The position numbers and the translations under genes were made by a program. A stretch of DNA of 64,000 nucleotides from Lachnospiraceae bacterium. GTDB taxonomy: Bacteria; Bacillota; Clostridia; Lachnospirales; Lachnospiraceae. This document shows, in pieces, positions 18,914-27,433 of the stretch. The stretch covers positions 5,456,001 through 5,520,000 of the forward strand of contig AP025576.1 of assembly GCA_022845955.1 (NCBI GenBank). The letters are read 5' to 3'. Position 1 is the first letter of the stretch, and each line of letters opens with the position of its first letter. Below the pieces are notes generated by a model. The model was not told where the DNA came from and did not search any database. It saw only the letters and a list, made by a program, of their open reading frames with translations.

Positions 18914-20491
18914 TCATCCCCTGAACTCCCTCGGCGTAACTCCCGTAAAACGCCTGAACTGCCTGGAAAAATAAGAAATATTCTGAAACCCGCATCTGGT
19001 TGCTATCTCACTGATGCTGCGATCCGTTCCCGCCAGCATCCGTTTCGCCTCTTCTATCCGTTCATAAATAATATAGTTGGTCAATGAAAAACCGGTCTCG
19101 CGCTTGAACAGATGAGACAGGTAATCCGGCGTGAGATACACCATGGCCGCCAGCGATTCCCGGGTCAGCTCGTGATCCAGATGGGTATGGATATAGTTTT
19201 TAACACTTATTACAGCCGCATCCCGGCCCGATGCATTTAAGCCGTATTCCTCATACAGCTTCAGCACTGCATCGACCCAGTCCCGCAGATTCTGGATGGA
19301 CGAGCAGGCCTGCTCCACGGAAAACTGCGCGATCCGTTTCTGGAACAGGGGCAGCGCGTCCTCGTTCGCGGTTTCCATACAGCGGAACAAGGTCTGCAGA
19401 AAGCCGTAATAAAAATGGGACAGCGTGTCCCTTGTTATACTCCGCGAATGCTGAAGCGTGTTCAAAAACATATCCGCCTCCGACGCAAGATTGCTGATTT
19501 TGCGGGAAAGCAGCAGATCGCTCCAGCGTTTCGAAGAAAAAGCGACCTCCGCCCCTGCTGTATCCGTTTTCGCGTTCTCCGCAAGATCGAATACATGATT
19601 TTCCAGCGATACATTTTTCATGGCCGCATCCTGCAGCTCTTTTAAGGTTTCCTGGAATTCCGAAATCCTGCACCCGGATGCGGCAATATAAAAGTTGAAC
19701 GTATTGGGAAAACGGGGCACAAAATCCGTCAGTGCCTGCGTGCACCGGGACAGCAGGGCTTCCCTGCTGTGCCCCGCTTCAGGCAGGGGCAGAAAGTAAA
19801 ACTGTCTGTTTTGGCGTACCGCCACCGGGATCTCCTCTCTGTTATAAAAATATTCCCTGGCGATATTTTTCAGCAAAAATTCATAGAGATCCTTTTCCAC
19901 AGGAAGCTTCTCCATGCCGTTGCACTGGATTAGGAGGATCAGATAGGAAAGCTCGGCGGCCGCCGGGTTGAGGTTGCGCAGATTCAGTTCACTTGCAATT
20001 CCCTCTTTCCTGCTGGAAACTGCACCTTCGGAAAGGTCCAGCCAGAACAGCTCCCACAAATACAGCTCGCTTTCCTTCCAGTAATTGGCCTGCTGGGTAT
20101 CCAGTCTGGCATTTTTCTGCTGGCGGTACTGATTAACCGCTTTCGTGACGGCGCCCAGAAGCTCCTCTTCCCCCACCGGTTTCAAAAGATAATCGATGCT
20201 GGTCAGACGCATGGCCTTTGAGATATATTCAAATTTGGCATAGGCGGTCAAAAAAATACAAATTGTATCCAGACCCTGCTGCCGGATATGATCCAGAAGC
20301 TCCAGACCGCTGCCGCCGGGCATTTCTATATCCAGGATCATAACAGCAACGCTATGCCCCGCAAAATATTCCAGGGCCTGGGTCATGTTGTATGCGCAGA
20401 ATATCTCATCGAACACCGGGCCCTTCTGCGCTATTTTTTTCTTTGTGCCTTCCGCGCTGTAATATTCGTCATCTACAATCAATAAATTCAT
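18914..20491 (-). CDS. Response regulator with AraC-type DNA-binding domain (YesN-like)
   Basis: This 525-residue regulator has a receiver domain with the acidic pair Asp7-Asp8 and phospho-acceptor Asp54 (ILDIEMPGGSG), a long middle region, and two C-terminal AraC helix-turn-helix units (ESLAAMVYLTPDYLSHLFKR and SEIATRCGFQNISYFSRQFR). YesN-type regulators are phosphorylated by YesM kinases and activate carbohydrate transport genes. An upstream start at 20533 would overlap the kinase gene; AAAGGGG precedes the ATG at 20491, which leaves a 13-base gap. Its likely targets are the divergent permease genes from 22498. Confidence 0.9.
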   Translation of the reverse strand: MNLLIVDDEYYSAEGTKKKIAQKGPVFDEIFCAYNMTQALEYFAGHSVAVMILDIEMPGGSGLELLDHIRQQGLDTICIFLTAYAKFEYISKAMRLTSIDYLLKPVGEEELLGAVTKAVNQYRQQKNARLDTQQANYWKESELYLWELFWLDLSEGAVSSRKEGIASELNLRNLNPAAAELSYLILLIQCNGMEKLPVEKDLYEFLLKNIAREYFYNREEIPVAVRQNRQFYFLPLPEAGHSREALLSRCTQALTDFVPRFPNTFNFYIAASGCRISEFQETLKELQDAAMKNVSLENHVFDLAENAKTDTAGAEVAFSSKRWSDLLLSRKISNLASEADMFLNTLQHSRSITRDTLSHFYYGFLQTLFRCMETANEDALPLFQKRIAQFSVEQACSSIQNLRDWVDAVLKLYEEYGLNASGRDAAVISVKNYIHTHLDHELTRESLAAMVYLTPDYLSHLFKRETGFSLTNYIIYERIEEAKRMLAGTDRSISEIATRCGFQNISYFSRQFRRFTGVTPREFRG

Positions 20492-20504
20492 CGGTACCCC
20501 TTTT

Positions 20505-22220
20505 CTACAGGCTCTGCCGCGCTGCATCCCCATATGGCTGATAAGGGAACTCCATATCTATCTGCGCCCCTTTTCCCGGACGGTTACAGAACGAAAACCG
20601 GGTATCGGGAAAAATATGGCGCATGCGGAAAATCACATTGGTCATTCCGATATGCGAAGTATCTCCCGGCTCAGGATAAGAAGGAGCCGTTATTCGTTCC
20701 AGCATTTTCGGTGAAAATCCCCTTCCGTTGTCCCAGATACAGATATGCAGCCGGATTTCCTCTTCTGTTTCATAAGAGGTGACGTCTATATGCATTTCCA
20801 GAACCTTTCCCATCACTACCTCATATTTGATCGTGTTTTCAATGAAATTCAGAATGAGCAGCGGAACGACCGTGGCCTGGCGGAAGGCATCGGGACAGTT
20901 TGCATAAAGAGCCAGACAGCCGGGATAACGGATTTCTGACATTTCCACATAATTTTTGACCAGCTGCAGATCTTCATAAAGCGGAACCGTCTGACCCGAG
21001 GACAGCGTATAACGCAGATGTCTGCTCAGATCCATCAGCATGGAGCGGGACAGCTCCAGATGCTCCGGTTCCGAAAGCTGGTAGGCTGTGTTCAGACAGT
21101 TTATCATAAAATGCGGTGTGACCTGTTGTTTCAGATACTGGTTTTCCAGATGCTGATACTGAAGCTTCTCTTCATATACATCAATTTTTAAATCTTTGAT
21201 TTCCGTTACCATTTCATTGAAGGTCTTTGACATCTGCCGGTATTCCTTCAGCTGCCCGGAAATGGAAATATGATTTTCCAGGTTGCCTTCCGATACTTCT
21301 TCCAAAGCCTTCGTCAGATTCGTAACGGGCCGGATGATCTGCTTTTTCACGAAAAAAACAAGAGAAAAACAAATTAGCAGAAACAAAACTGTTGTAATCA
21401 GGACATCCCGGTTTAAAGCGGCATTCAGCGCCTGCACTTCTGAATAAGGCAGCATCCTCGTCAGGTACAGCGCACCGTTGGAAAGGGGTTGCTGAACGAG
21501 GAACATTTTCCGTCCGTCTATGTTTTTAATTGCATAGGTATCGGTAAGGACTTCAAAGTCCAATGTCACCGGCCCTGTATCCAGGCCATATAAACGATTC
21601 TCCGGTGTGGTCACGTACAAATCCACCCTTTCGGAACCGGTATCCGTAAGAGACCCGATTAACGAAGGGATGCCAACCAGCGCCCCCAGCCGTGCGCCCC
21701 CTATGTTAATAAAACGGATCAGATAACAGGAACCGTTTATCTCCATAATTTCCCAGTCCCTGGATTTTTCTTCCCCGGAAATTTCCTTTCTGAGTGTATT
21801 CTGCAGAACCACGCTGATGTTTGCAATCTGGTTGGAGAACAGAAAGGTATCGTTTTCCGGCAGATAGAACAAAAAACCATCCGCCGTATATACGGATAAT
21901 GCACTGGTAAAGTCCTTATTCAGATGATACAGGCAGCTGTACCAGGAAGTGGAACCAAAATCCCCGTAGATCAGGTTTGTATAATCCGCATTGTCAATCG
22001 CAACCGTATAGAGAAAGGTCTCCATACGATCCAGTTCCGTATCAATCTGCTTTTCATACAGCACTACCGTGTCCTGTGTGTTGTGATATACATGATCCAG
22101 CAATACCGATACCGCCCTGTGATTGTTAAAGGCTATGAGCGCAAGAAAAAATAAAAGGACGGCAAACAAAAGAAAAAGCGTATAGGTATTGACGGATAAT
22201 TGCTGCAGTTTCTTCTTCAT
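20505..22220 (-). CDS. Sensor histidine kinase (YesM-like)
   Basis: The 571-residue kinase has a first membrane helix at about 15-32, an extracellular sensor region to about 275, a second helix at about 275-292, a HAMP linker (RPVTNLTKALEEVSEGNLEN), then a His_kinase domain with His370 in PHFMINCLN and an ATPase domain (NFIENTIKYE, DNGRGFS). This is the LytS/YesM class, which phosphorylates AraC-type response regulators. It is coupled to the YesN-like gene 13 bases downstream. The signal is probably an extracellular sugar or the loaded binding protein. Confidence 0.9.
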   Translation of the reverse strand: MKKKLQQLSVNTYTLFLLFAVLLFFLALIAFNNHRAVSVLLDHVYHNTQDTVVLYEKQIDTELDRMETFLYTVAIDNADYTNLIYGDFGSTSWYSCLYHLNKDFTSALSVYTADGFLFYLPENDTFLFSNQIANISVVLQNTLRKEISGEEKSRDWEIMEINGSCYLIRFINIGGARLGALVGIPSLIGSLTDTGSERVDLYVTTPENRLYGLDTGPVTLDFEVLTDTYAIKNIDGRKMFLVQQPLSNGALYLTRMLPYSEVQALNAALNRDVLITTVLFLLICFSLVFFVKKQIIRPVTNLTKALEEVSEGNLENHISISGQLKEYRQMSKTFNEMVTEIKDLKIDVYEEKLQYQHLENQYLKQQVTPHFMINCLNTAYQLSEPEHLELSRSMLMDLSRHLRYTLSSGQTVPLYEDLQLVKNYVEMSEIRYPGCLALYANCPDAFRQATVVPLLILNFIENTIKYEVVMGKVLEMHIDVTSYETEEEIRLHICIWDNGRGFSPKMLERITAPSYPEPGDTSHIGMTNVIFRMRHIFPDTRFSFCNRPGKGAQIDMEFPYQPYGDAARQSL

Positions 22221-22350
22221 TCCATCCTCCGTTTGTGCATATTGCCAGAACCATGTTTCGTAATTATCAGTGTAGTCATTCCTTTTTCCAATGTCAAGAA
22301 ATGCAGATTATAATGTCCGGATAATGCCAATACAAGTCAGGATTGTTGTT

Positions 22351-22420
22351 TTTTTGCGTCTGGACAGGCAGGTATAATCAGGACACAGGGACGCAGGCAG
22401 GCATGACGCAGGACGCAAAA
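22351..22420. promoter_or_regulatory. GACGCA repeats around a TATAAT box
   Basis: In the 277-base gap between the divergent YesM-like and permease genes, TTTTTGCGTC (22351-22360) is mirrored by GACGCAAAA (22412-22420), and GACGCA also occurs at 22390 and 22405. A TATAAT lies at 22373-22378 without a convincing -35. A weak -35 flanked by repeated half-sites fits an activator-dependent promoter, as expected for a YesN-type regulator. No gene is seen in the rest of the gap. Confidence 0.4.
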
Positions 22421-22497
22421 GGCCGTCTGAACTGTTACCACGAAAGCAAAACGGCAGCAAATCTGACAGGCTGCCTGTTGTAACGAAAGGAGTATCC

Positions 22498-23463
22498 ATG
22501 ACGATGTCCAAAGCGCAGAACATGACGGCGGTCCGGCCGGACCGCGGTTCCAAAATGACATGGCGGAAATTCCGCCGCTATATCCCGATTTACCTCATCA
22601 TGCTTCCGGGACTGGTGTATCTGTTTATCAATAACTACATGCCGCTGCCCGGCCTGATTGTGGCGTTCAAGCAGTATAATGCAAGAAAGGGGATCTACAA
22701 AAGCGACTGGATCGGCTTCAAAAACTTTGAATACCTGTTCACCACAAACGATGCCTGGGTGATCACGCGGAATACTATCTGCTATAACCTGGCGTTTATC
22801 GTGATCAATACCATCCTTGCCATCTTTGTTGCTATCCTGTTAAGTGAAATGTGGGGCAAAGCAAAAAAGGTCTATCAGAGCGCCATTTTGCTCCCCTACC
22901 TCATTTCTTCCGTTATCATCGGCTATCTGGTATTCGCATTCCTTTCCGTGGAAAACGGTTTTGTGAACAATGCGATACTGCCTCTGTTCGGAAAGGAAGG
23001 GATCAGCTGGTATTCTGAACCGAAATACTGGCCGTTCCTCCTGATTCTGGTCAATGCATGGAAAGCCATCGGCTATAACTGTATTATATACCTCTCCACC
23101 CTGATGGGCTTTGACCGCTCCTACTATGAATCGGCCCAGATAGACGGCGCCAGCAAAATGCAGCAGATCCGCTGCATCACGCTTCCCATGCTCCGGCCTA
23201 CCATTATCATGCTGACCCTGATGGCGATCGGCCGTATTTTCTACTCGGATTTCGGCTTGTTCTATCAGGTTCCCATGAACCAGGGTGCGTTGTATTCCAC
23301 AACGCAGACCATTGACACTTATGTTTACAGGGGGCTGCTGCAGTTAGGCAACATTTCCATGTCGGCCGCTGCCGGCGTATACCAGTCCGTTGTCGGTTTC
23401 GTCCTGATTCTGGCTGCCAACCTGGTCGTGCGCAGGGTCGATACGGAAAGCGCATTGTGGTAA
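22498..23463 (+). CDS. Sugar ABC transporter permease (LplB-like)
   Basis: The 321-residue protein has a basic N-terminus, about six membrane segments and an EAA loop (YESAQIDGASKMQQIRCITLP). LplB-type permeases work with large LplA-like binding proteins and a YtcP-like second permease. AAAGGAG precedes its ATG. It is followed by the second permease after a hairpin-containing gap. No binding-protein gene is adjacent, which is unusual. Confidence 0.9.
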   Translation: MTMSKAQNMTAVRPDRGSKMTWRKFRRYIPIYLIMLPGLVYLFINNYMPLPGLIVAFKQYNARKGIYKSDWIGFKNFEYLFTTNDAWVITRNTICYNLAFIVINTILAIFVAILLSEMWGKAKKVYQSAILLPYLISSVIIGYLVFAFLSVENGFVNNAILPLFGKEGISWYSEPKYWPFLLILVNAWKAIGYNCIIYLSTLMGFDRSYYESAQIDGASKMQQIRCITLPMLRPTIIMLTLMAIGRIFYSDFGLFYQVPMNQGALYSTTQTIDTYVYRGLLQLGNISMSAAAGVYQSVVGFVLILAANLVVRRVDTESALW

Positions 23464-23468
23464 AACAG

Positions 23469-23500
23469 CGTAACGGTTCCGGCAAGTCCGGACCGTTACG
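23469..23500 (+). promoter_or_regulatory. Stem-loop between the two permease genes
   Basis: CGTAACGGTTCCGG (23469-23482) pairs with CCGGACCGTTACG (23488-23500), with a single bulged T and a 5-base loop. It lies six bases after the first permease stop and just before the AGGAGG of the second. No T tract follows, so it is more likely an mRNA processing or stability element. Confidence 0.5.
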
Positions 23501-23519
23501 AAATAGGAGGATATCAATT

Positions 23520-24419
23520 ATGAAAACAAGAGAAGATAAGATATTTAATGCAGTCGGACACCTTATCATGATACTATTATCAGCTGCTGCCATCATTCCT
23601 ATTATCCTGATGGTCATATCATCCCTGACTTCAAACGGGGCGCTGCTTCGGGACGGTTATTCCTTTTTCCCCGGGGAATGGAGTGCCTATGCTTACAAAT
23701 GGATTTTCGCATCCAACGGCGGCATGGTACTGAAGGCTTATGGCATCTCGTTTCTGATCACGGCGGCAGGAACTGCCTGCAGCCTTCTTCTGACCATCGG
23801 CCTGGCCTATGGCCTGGCAAAAAAAAGCCTGCCGGGCCGTAAAATATTCACCTTCCTCGTCGTGTTCACCATGCTTTTTAACGGCGGTCTTGTCCCCACC
23901 TACATCAACTATACCAATGTCTTCCACATCAAGGATACGATTTATGCCCTGCTGATCCCGTCCTTGTTGATGAATGCGTTTAATGTCCTGCTGATGAAGA
24001 GTTATTTTGTGAGCAGCGTGCCGGACGAGATTCTGGAGGCAGCTTATATAGACGGAGCCAGCGAATTCAAGACCATGCAGAAAATCGCCGTTCCCCTGTC
24101 CAAGCCAATCATCGCCACAATCGGCATGTTCGCAGGAATTGCCTACTGGAATGACTGGAACAACGGATACATTTATCTGGTGAAACGAACCGATCTATAC
24201 AGCATTCAGAATCTGTTAAACCGTCTGATGCAGAATATCAACGCGCTGACCCAGAACGCAAGCCAGGTGGGCAATGTCAACCAGGGACTGTCGGAAATTC
24301 CTTCCGTTTCCGTGCGTATGGCAATGGCAACGCTGGGCATCCTGCCCATCGTCATCATCTATCCGTTCATCCAGAAGAACTTTGTAAAAGGCATCACACT
24401 AGGCGGCGTAAAGGGCTAA
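23520..24419 (+). CDS. Sugar ABC transporter permease (YtcP-like)
   Basis: A 299-residue permease of the MalG/YtcP type with an EAA loop (LEAAYIDGASEFKTMQKIAVP) and the common C-terminus FVKGITLGGVKG. An upstream in-frame start at 23457 would run into the first permease gene; TAGGAGG lies directly before the ATG at 23520. It pairs with the LplB-like protein to form an oligosaccharide importer. Both should be controlled by the neighbouring YesM/YesN pair. Confidence 0.9.
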   Translation: MKTREDKIFNAVGHLIMILLSAAAIIPIILMVISSLTSNGALLRDGYSFFPGEWSAYAYKWIFASNGGMVLKAYGISFLITAAGTACSLLLTIGLAYGLAKKSLPGRKIFTFLVVFTMLFNGGLVPTYINYTNVFHIKDTIYALLIPSLLMNAFNVLLMKSYFVSSVPDEILEAAYIDGASEFKTMQKIAVPLSKPIIATIGMFAGIAYWNDWNNGYIYLVKRTDLYSIQNLLNRLMQNINALTQNASQVGNVNQGLSEIPSVSVRMAMATLGILPIVIIYPFIQKNFVKGITLGGVKG

Positions 24420-24501
24420 AACCCCGGCCGTATGGGCTGCCGGAAGGTATCCCGGCAGACACAGAACGGCTGCGGACAACAACAAGAACAGGAGAAAAAA
24501 G

Positions 24502-25790
24502 ATGGGAAAACATTATGTAACAGTAACGGAAAGTTTTGATTTCGCCCCCACATCAGCAAAGTCATCCTGCATGTGGGAACCGGCCTGAAAGGTGCTGCAC
24601 TTACCAAAGATATGTTTCGCGTATCTGTGACGCGCACCGCCGTATCGGGAGCGGATTTTGCCTGGCCTGTTTTCATGGGTGAAAAACCTGACGATTCCAT
24701 GAAGGGAACCAGAAAAGTCACCGATCTGTATGTGTCGGACGCGGAAGGAAACCGCTCGGAAAACGGGGAATACATCACCCTTTGCCTGTACTGCGATCCC
24801 AGAGAAGGCCTTGGCTCCCTTATCCGCTTTGACGGAAACTTTAACGTGACCGTAAATGTCGCTTACCAGACCGAGCAGCTGGTACCCATAAAAACCGGCA
24901 CCGGTACGCTGGAGGGGCTGGTTTTTGATGAAAACGACGGGAACTTATTTCTATACGGCGATCTGTTACAGACCGCCGTGCATGAGGATCCGGAAGCTTC
25001 GCTGGCTTATTGCTTCTACCGCCCCAAAGAAGCCGATACCCGCAAAGTACCGCTGTTAATCTGGCTGCACGGCGCCGGGGAAGGGGGAAAGGAACCCCTC
25101 ATCGCCGCCACCGGCAACAAGGTGGTTAACCTGATTTCTCCCGATATCCAGAAAAAGTTCGGAGGCGCCTATCTGCTGGCCCCCCAGACGCCAACCATGT
25201 GGATGGACGACGGTAGCGGCGGCTATACGAAAGACGGGTTCTCCATGTATGTGGAACCTCTGGAACGGCTGATTGCCGCTTTTATCCGGGATCATGATGA
25301 TATTGACACGGCTCGGATATATCTGGGCGGAGACTCTAACGGCGGCTTTATGACTATGAAAATGCTGATCCGCAATCCCGGCAGATATGCGGCGGCCTTC
25401 CCGGTATGTGAAGCACTGGCGGACTGCTTCATCTCAGATGAAGACATCGCCGCCATTGCTTCCAAACCCATCTGGTTCACTCACGCCGAGGATGACCCGG
25501 TGGTGATCCCGGAACAGTACGTCATCCCTACCTATAAGAGACTGATTGCTGCCGGCGGAAAAAATATTCATTTTACATACTGGGAGCATATTACGGATCA
25601 GACCGGCCTGTATTTTAATGAAGACGGCACGCCTTATACCTACATGGGGCACTGGTCCTGGATTCCTATGCTGAACAACCATTGCACTCTCGATTTCGAC
25701 GGGGAACCGGTGATGTGCCATGGGAAACCGGCCGCCATTATTGACTGGATTGCGGCGCAGAGACTGGGGACGTTGTATCATGGACAATAG
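24502..25790 (+). pseudogene. Prolyl-oligopeptidase-like esterase with a frameshift near its start
   Basis: The downstream frame encodes a serine hydrolase with oxyanion stretch LIWLHGAGEGG, nucleophile elbow GGDSNGGF, acid in AEDDPVV and histidine in GHWSW, as in carbohydrate esterases. Its family-like N-terminus starts at the ATG at 24502, preceded by GGAG, but in another frame. Reading 14 codons in that frame (MGKHYVTVTESFDF) and then shifting at the five-C run 24545-24549 gives the continuous join APHISKVILHVG. One extra C would restore a protein of about 429 residues. The cause could be a sequencing error, a true mutation or slippage. If translated from the GTG at 24573, a 405-residue protein with all catalytic residues remains. 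Confidence 0.75.
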
Positions 25791-25797
25791 CTGCATT

Positions 25798-27417
25798 TTA
25801 TCCATTGCTATGTTTCATCCACATAAGCATTTCCTCCCAGTCTCTGACCTGTGTTTTCTGCATCCAGTCATAAAAAAGACCTTTCATCCTGTCCGCAGTT
25901 TCCTTTTCCTCCTCCGCAATGTTATGAAGTTCCGTCCTGTCTTTTTCCATATCATACAGTTCAAACGGACCAGGATATTTTCGTACCAGCTTGTACCGTC
26001 CCAGCCTGACCCCGCCGTTGCCTTCATGCTCCCAGAAAATAGGCCGTGTCCGTCCCCACTCCTTCCCGTTCCCGGGGAGTCCGGCAAAGCTTGCCGCAAG
26101 GCTTTCTCCCTGGAGGGGAAGCAGAGCCTTTCCTTCCTTTTGCCCGGGGTACTCTCCCCCCGCCAGCTCCAGAAGGGTTGGAGAGATATCAATAAAATGC
26201 ACCGGCGTATGCCGCAGCGCCCCGTTTTCCCTGATTCCATTTTTCCACTGTACCACAAAAGGGGAGGCGATCCCGCCTTCATGAATCCAGTGCTTAAACA
26301 GCCGGAACGGCGTATTGCTCACATTTGCCCAGGGAAGGCCATAGCTCATATAGGTATCCTCTCCGCCGGGACGGATCCCGGGACGGTTTCCCACAGCGAC
26401 CACCCTGCCGTCCCGCGTCTTTTCCTCCGCAAAATTCATAATCCATCCATCCGGGGGCAGTTCCTCCGCACAGGCTCCGTTATCCGATAAAAACAGAAAA
26501 ACCGTATTCTCTTCCTCCCCGGCGCCGGTTACCGCTTCCATAATCTGTCCTACCGCCCGATCCATTTCCATCACCTGCGCGGCATAAACGGCCATTTTGA
26601 TATCCTCCCGGTCTTTATCCGCCACGCTTTCCCAATCCGGTGACTGCGCATCTCTTGGCGACATATCCCAGATATCCTGTACGATTCCCATCTCCATCTG
26701 CCGGCGGTACCGCTGTCTGCGGATTTCATCAAAGCCGCACAGATAGGAGCCTTCCCGATCCCTGATATCCTTTTCCCTTGCATGCAGAGGCCAGTGGGGT
26801 GCATTGAATGCCACATATAGAAAATACGGATTTCCGCTGCCGGAAAACTGTTTGATATATTCACAGCTTTTTTCCCCTATTTTTTCTGTATAATAAAAGT
26901 CATCGGAGGGCCGGACGGTAAGCCATTTCCCGTCCTCTGTCAAAGTGACCGGATTATAATAATTCCCCGCGCCCTCCAACGTGCCGTAAAACCGGTCAAA
27001 ACCTCTCTGCAGGGGCGTGGGATAGCCTTCCTGCCCGGCTATGCTTTCGGCTTCTTTCCGGTGTCCGTACTCGCCTCCCACATGCCATTTACCCACCATT
27101 CCGGTCTGGTAACCGCAGTTTTTCAGCCCTTCCGCCAGGGTAAGGCAGTTTTCATTCAGATATCCCTGGTATTGGGGAATCCCTATATTACCGGTCATGT
27201 GCCCTACTCCCGCCTGATGGGGATACAACCCTGTCAGAAGGGATGCACGGCTCGGACAGCACCTCGCATTGCTGTACATCTGGGTATACCGCAGACCGCA
27301 GGCTGCCATACGGTCAATACAGGGGGTAGGGATTTCCGAACCATAACACCCAATATCGGAAAACCCCATATCATCTGCCAGAAATAATATAATATTGGGC
27401 CTTTTTTCCTCTTTCAT
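25798..27417 (-). CDS. Sulfatase (formylglycine-dependent)
   Basis: The 539-residue protein shows the type I sulfatase fold: metal-binding DDMGFSDIGCYG at the N-terminus, the activation motif Cys53-Cys54-Pro-Ser-Arg57 (Cys53 would be converted to formylglycine), LLTGLYPHQAG, and FLFLSDNG later. It would remove sulfate from a glycan. There is no signal peptide, so the sulfated substrate would have to be imported. An upstream start at 27501 overlaps the next sulfatase gene; GGAAGGTGG precedes the ATG at 27417. No sulfatase-maturating enzyme gene is in the window. Confidence 0.9.
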   Translation of the reverse strand: MKEEKRPNIILFLADDMGFSDIGCYGSEIPTPCIDRMAACGLRYTQMYSNARCCPSRASLLTGLYPHQAGVGHMTGNIGIPQYQGYLNENCLTLAEGLKNCGYQTGMVGKWHVGGEYGHRKEAESIAGQEGYPTPLQRGFDRFYGTLEGAGNYYNPVTLTEDGKWLTVRPSDDFYYTEKIGEKSCEYIKQFSGSGNPYFLYVAFNAPHWPLHAREKDIRDREGSYLCGFDEIRRQRYRRQMEMGIVQDIWDMSPRDAQSPDWESVADKDREDIKMAVYAAQVMEMDRAVGQIMEAVTGAGEEENTVFLFLSDNGACAEELPPDGWIMNFAEEKTRDGRVVAVGNRPGIRPGGEDTYMSYGLPWANVSNTPFRLFKHWIHEGGIASPFVVQWKNGIRENGALRHTPVHFIDISPTLLELAGGEYPGQKEGKALLPLQGESLAASFAGLPGNGKEWGRTRPIFWEHEGNGGVRLGRYKLVRKYPGPFELYDMEKDRTELHNIAEEEKETADRMKGLFYDWMQKTQVRDWEEMLMWMKHSNG

Positions 27418-27433
27418 ATACCACCTTCCCGTA

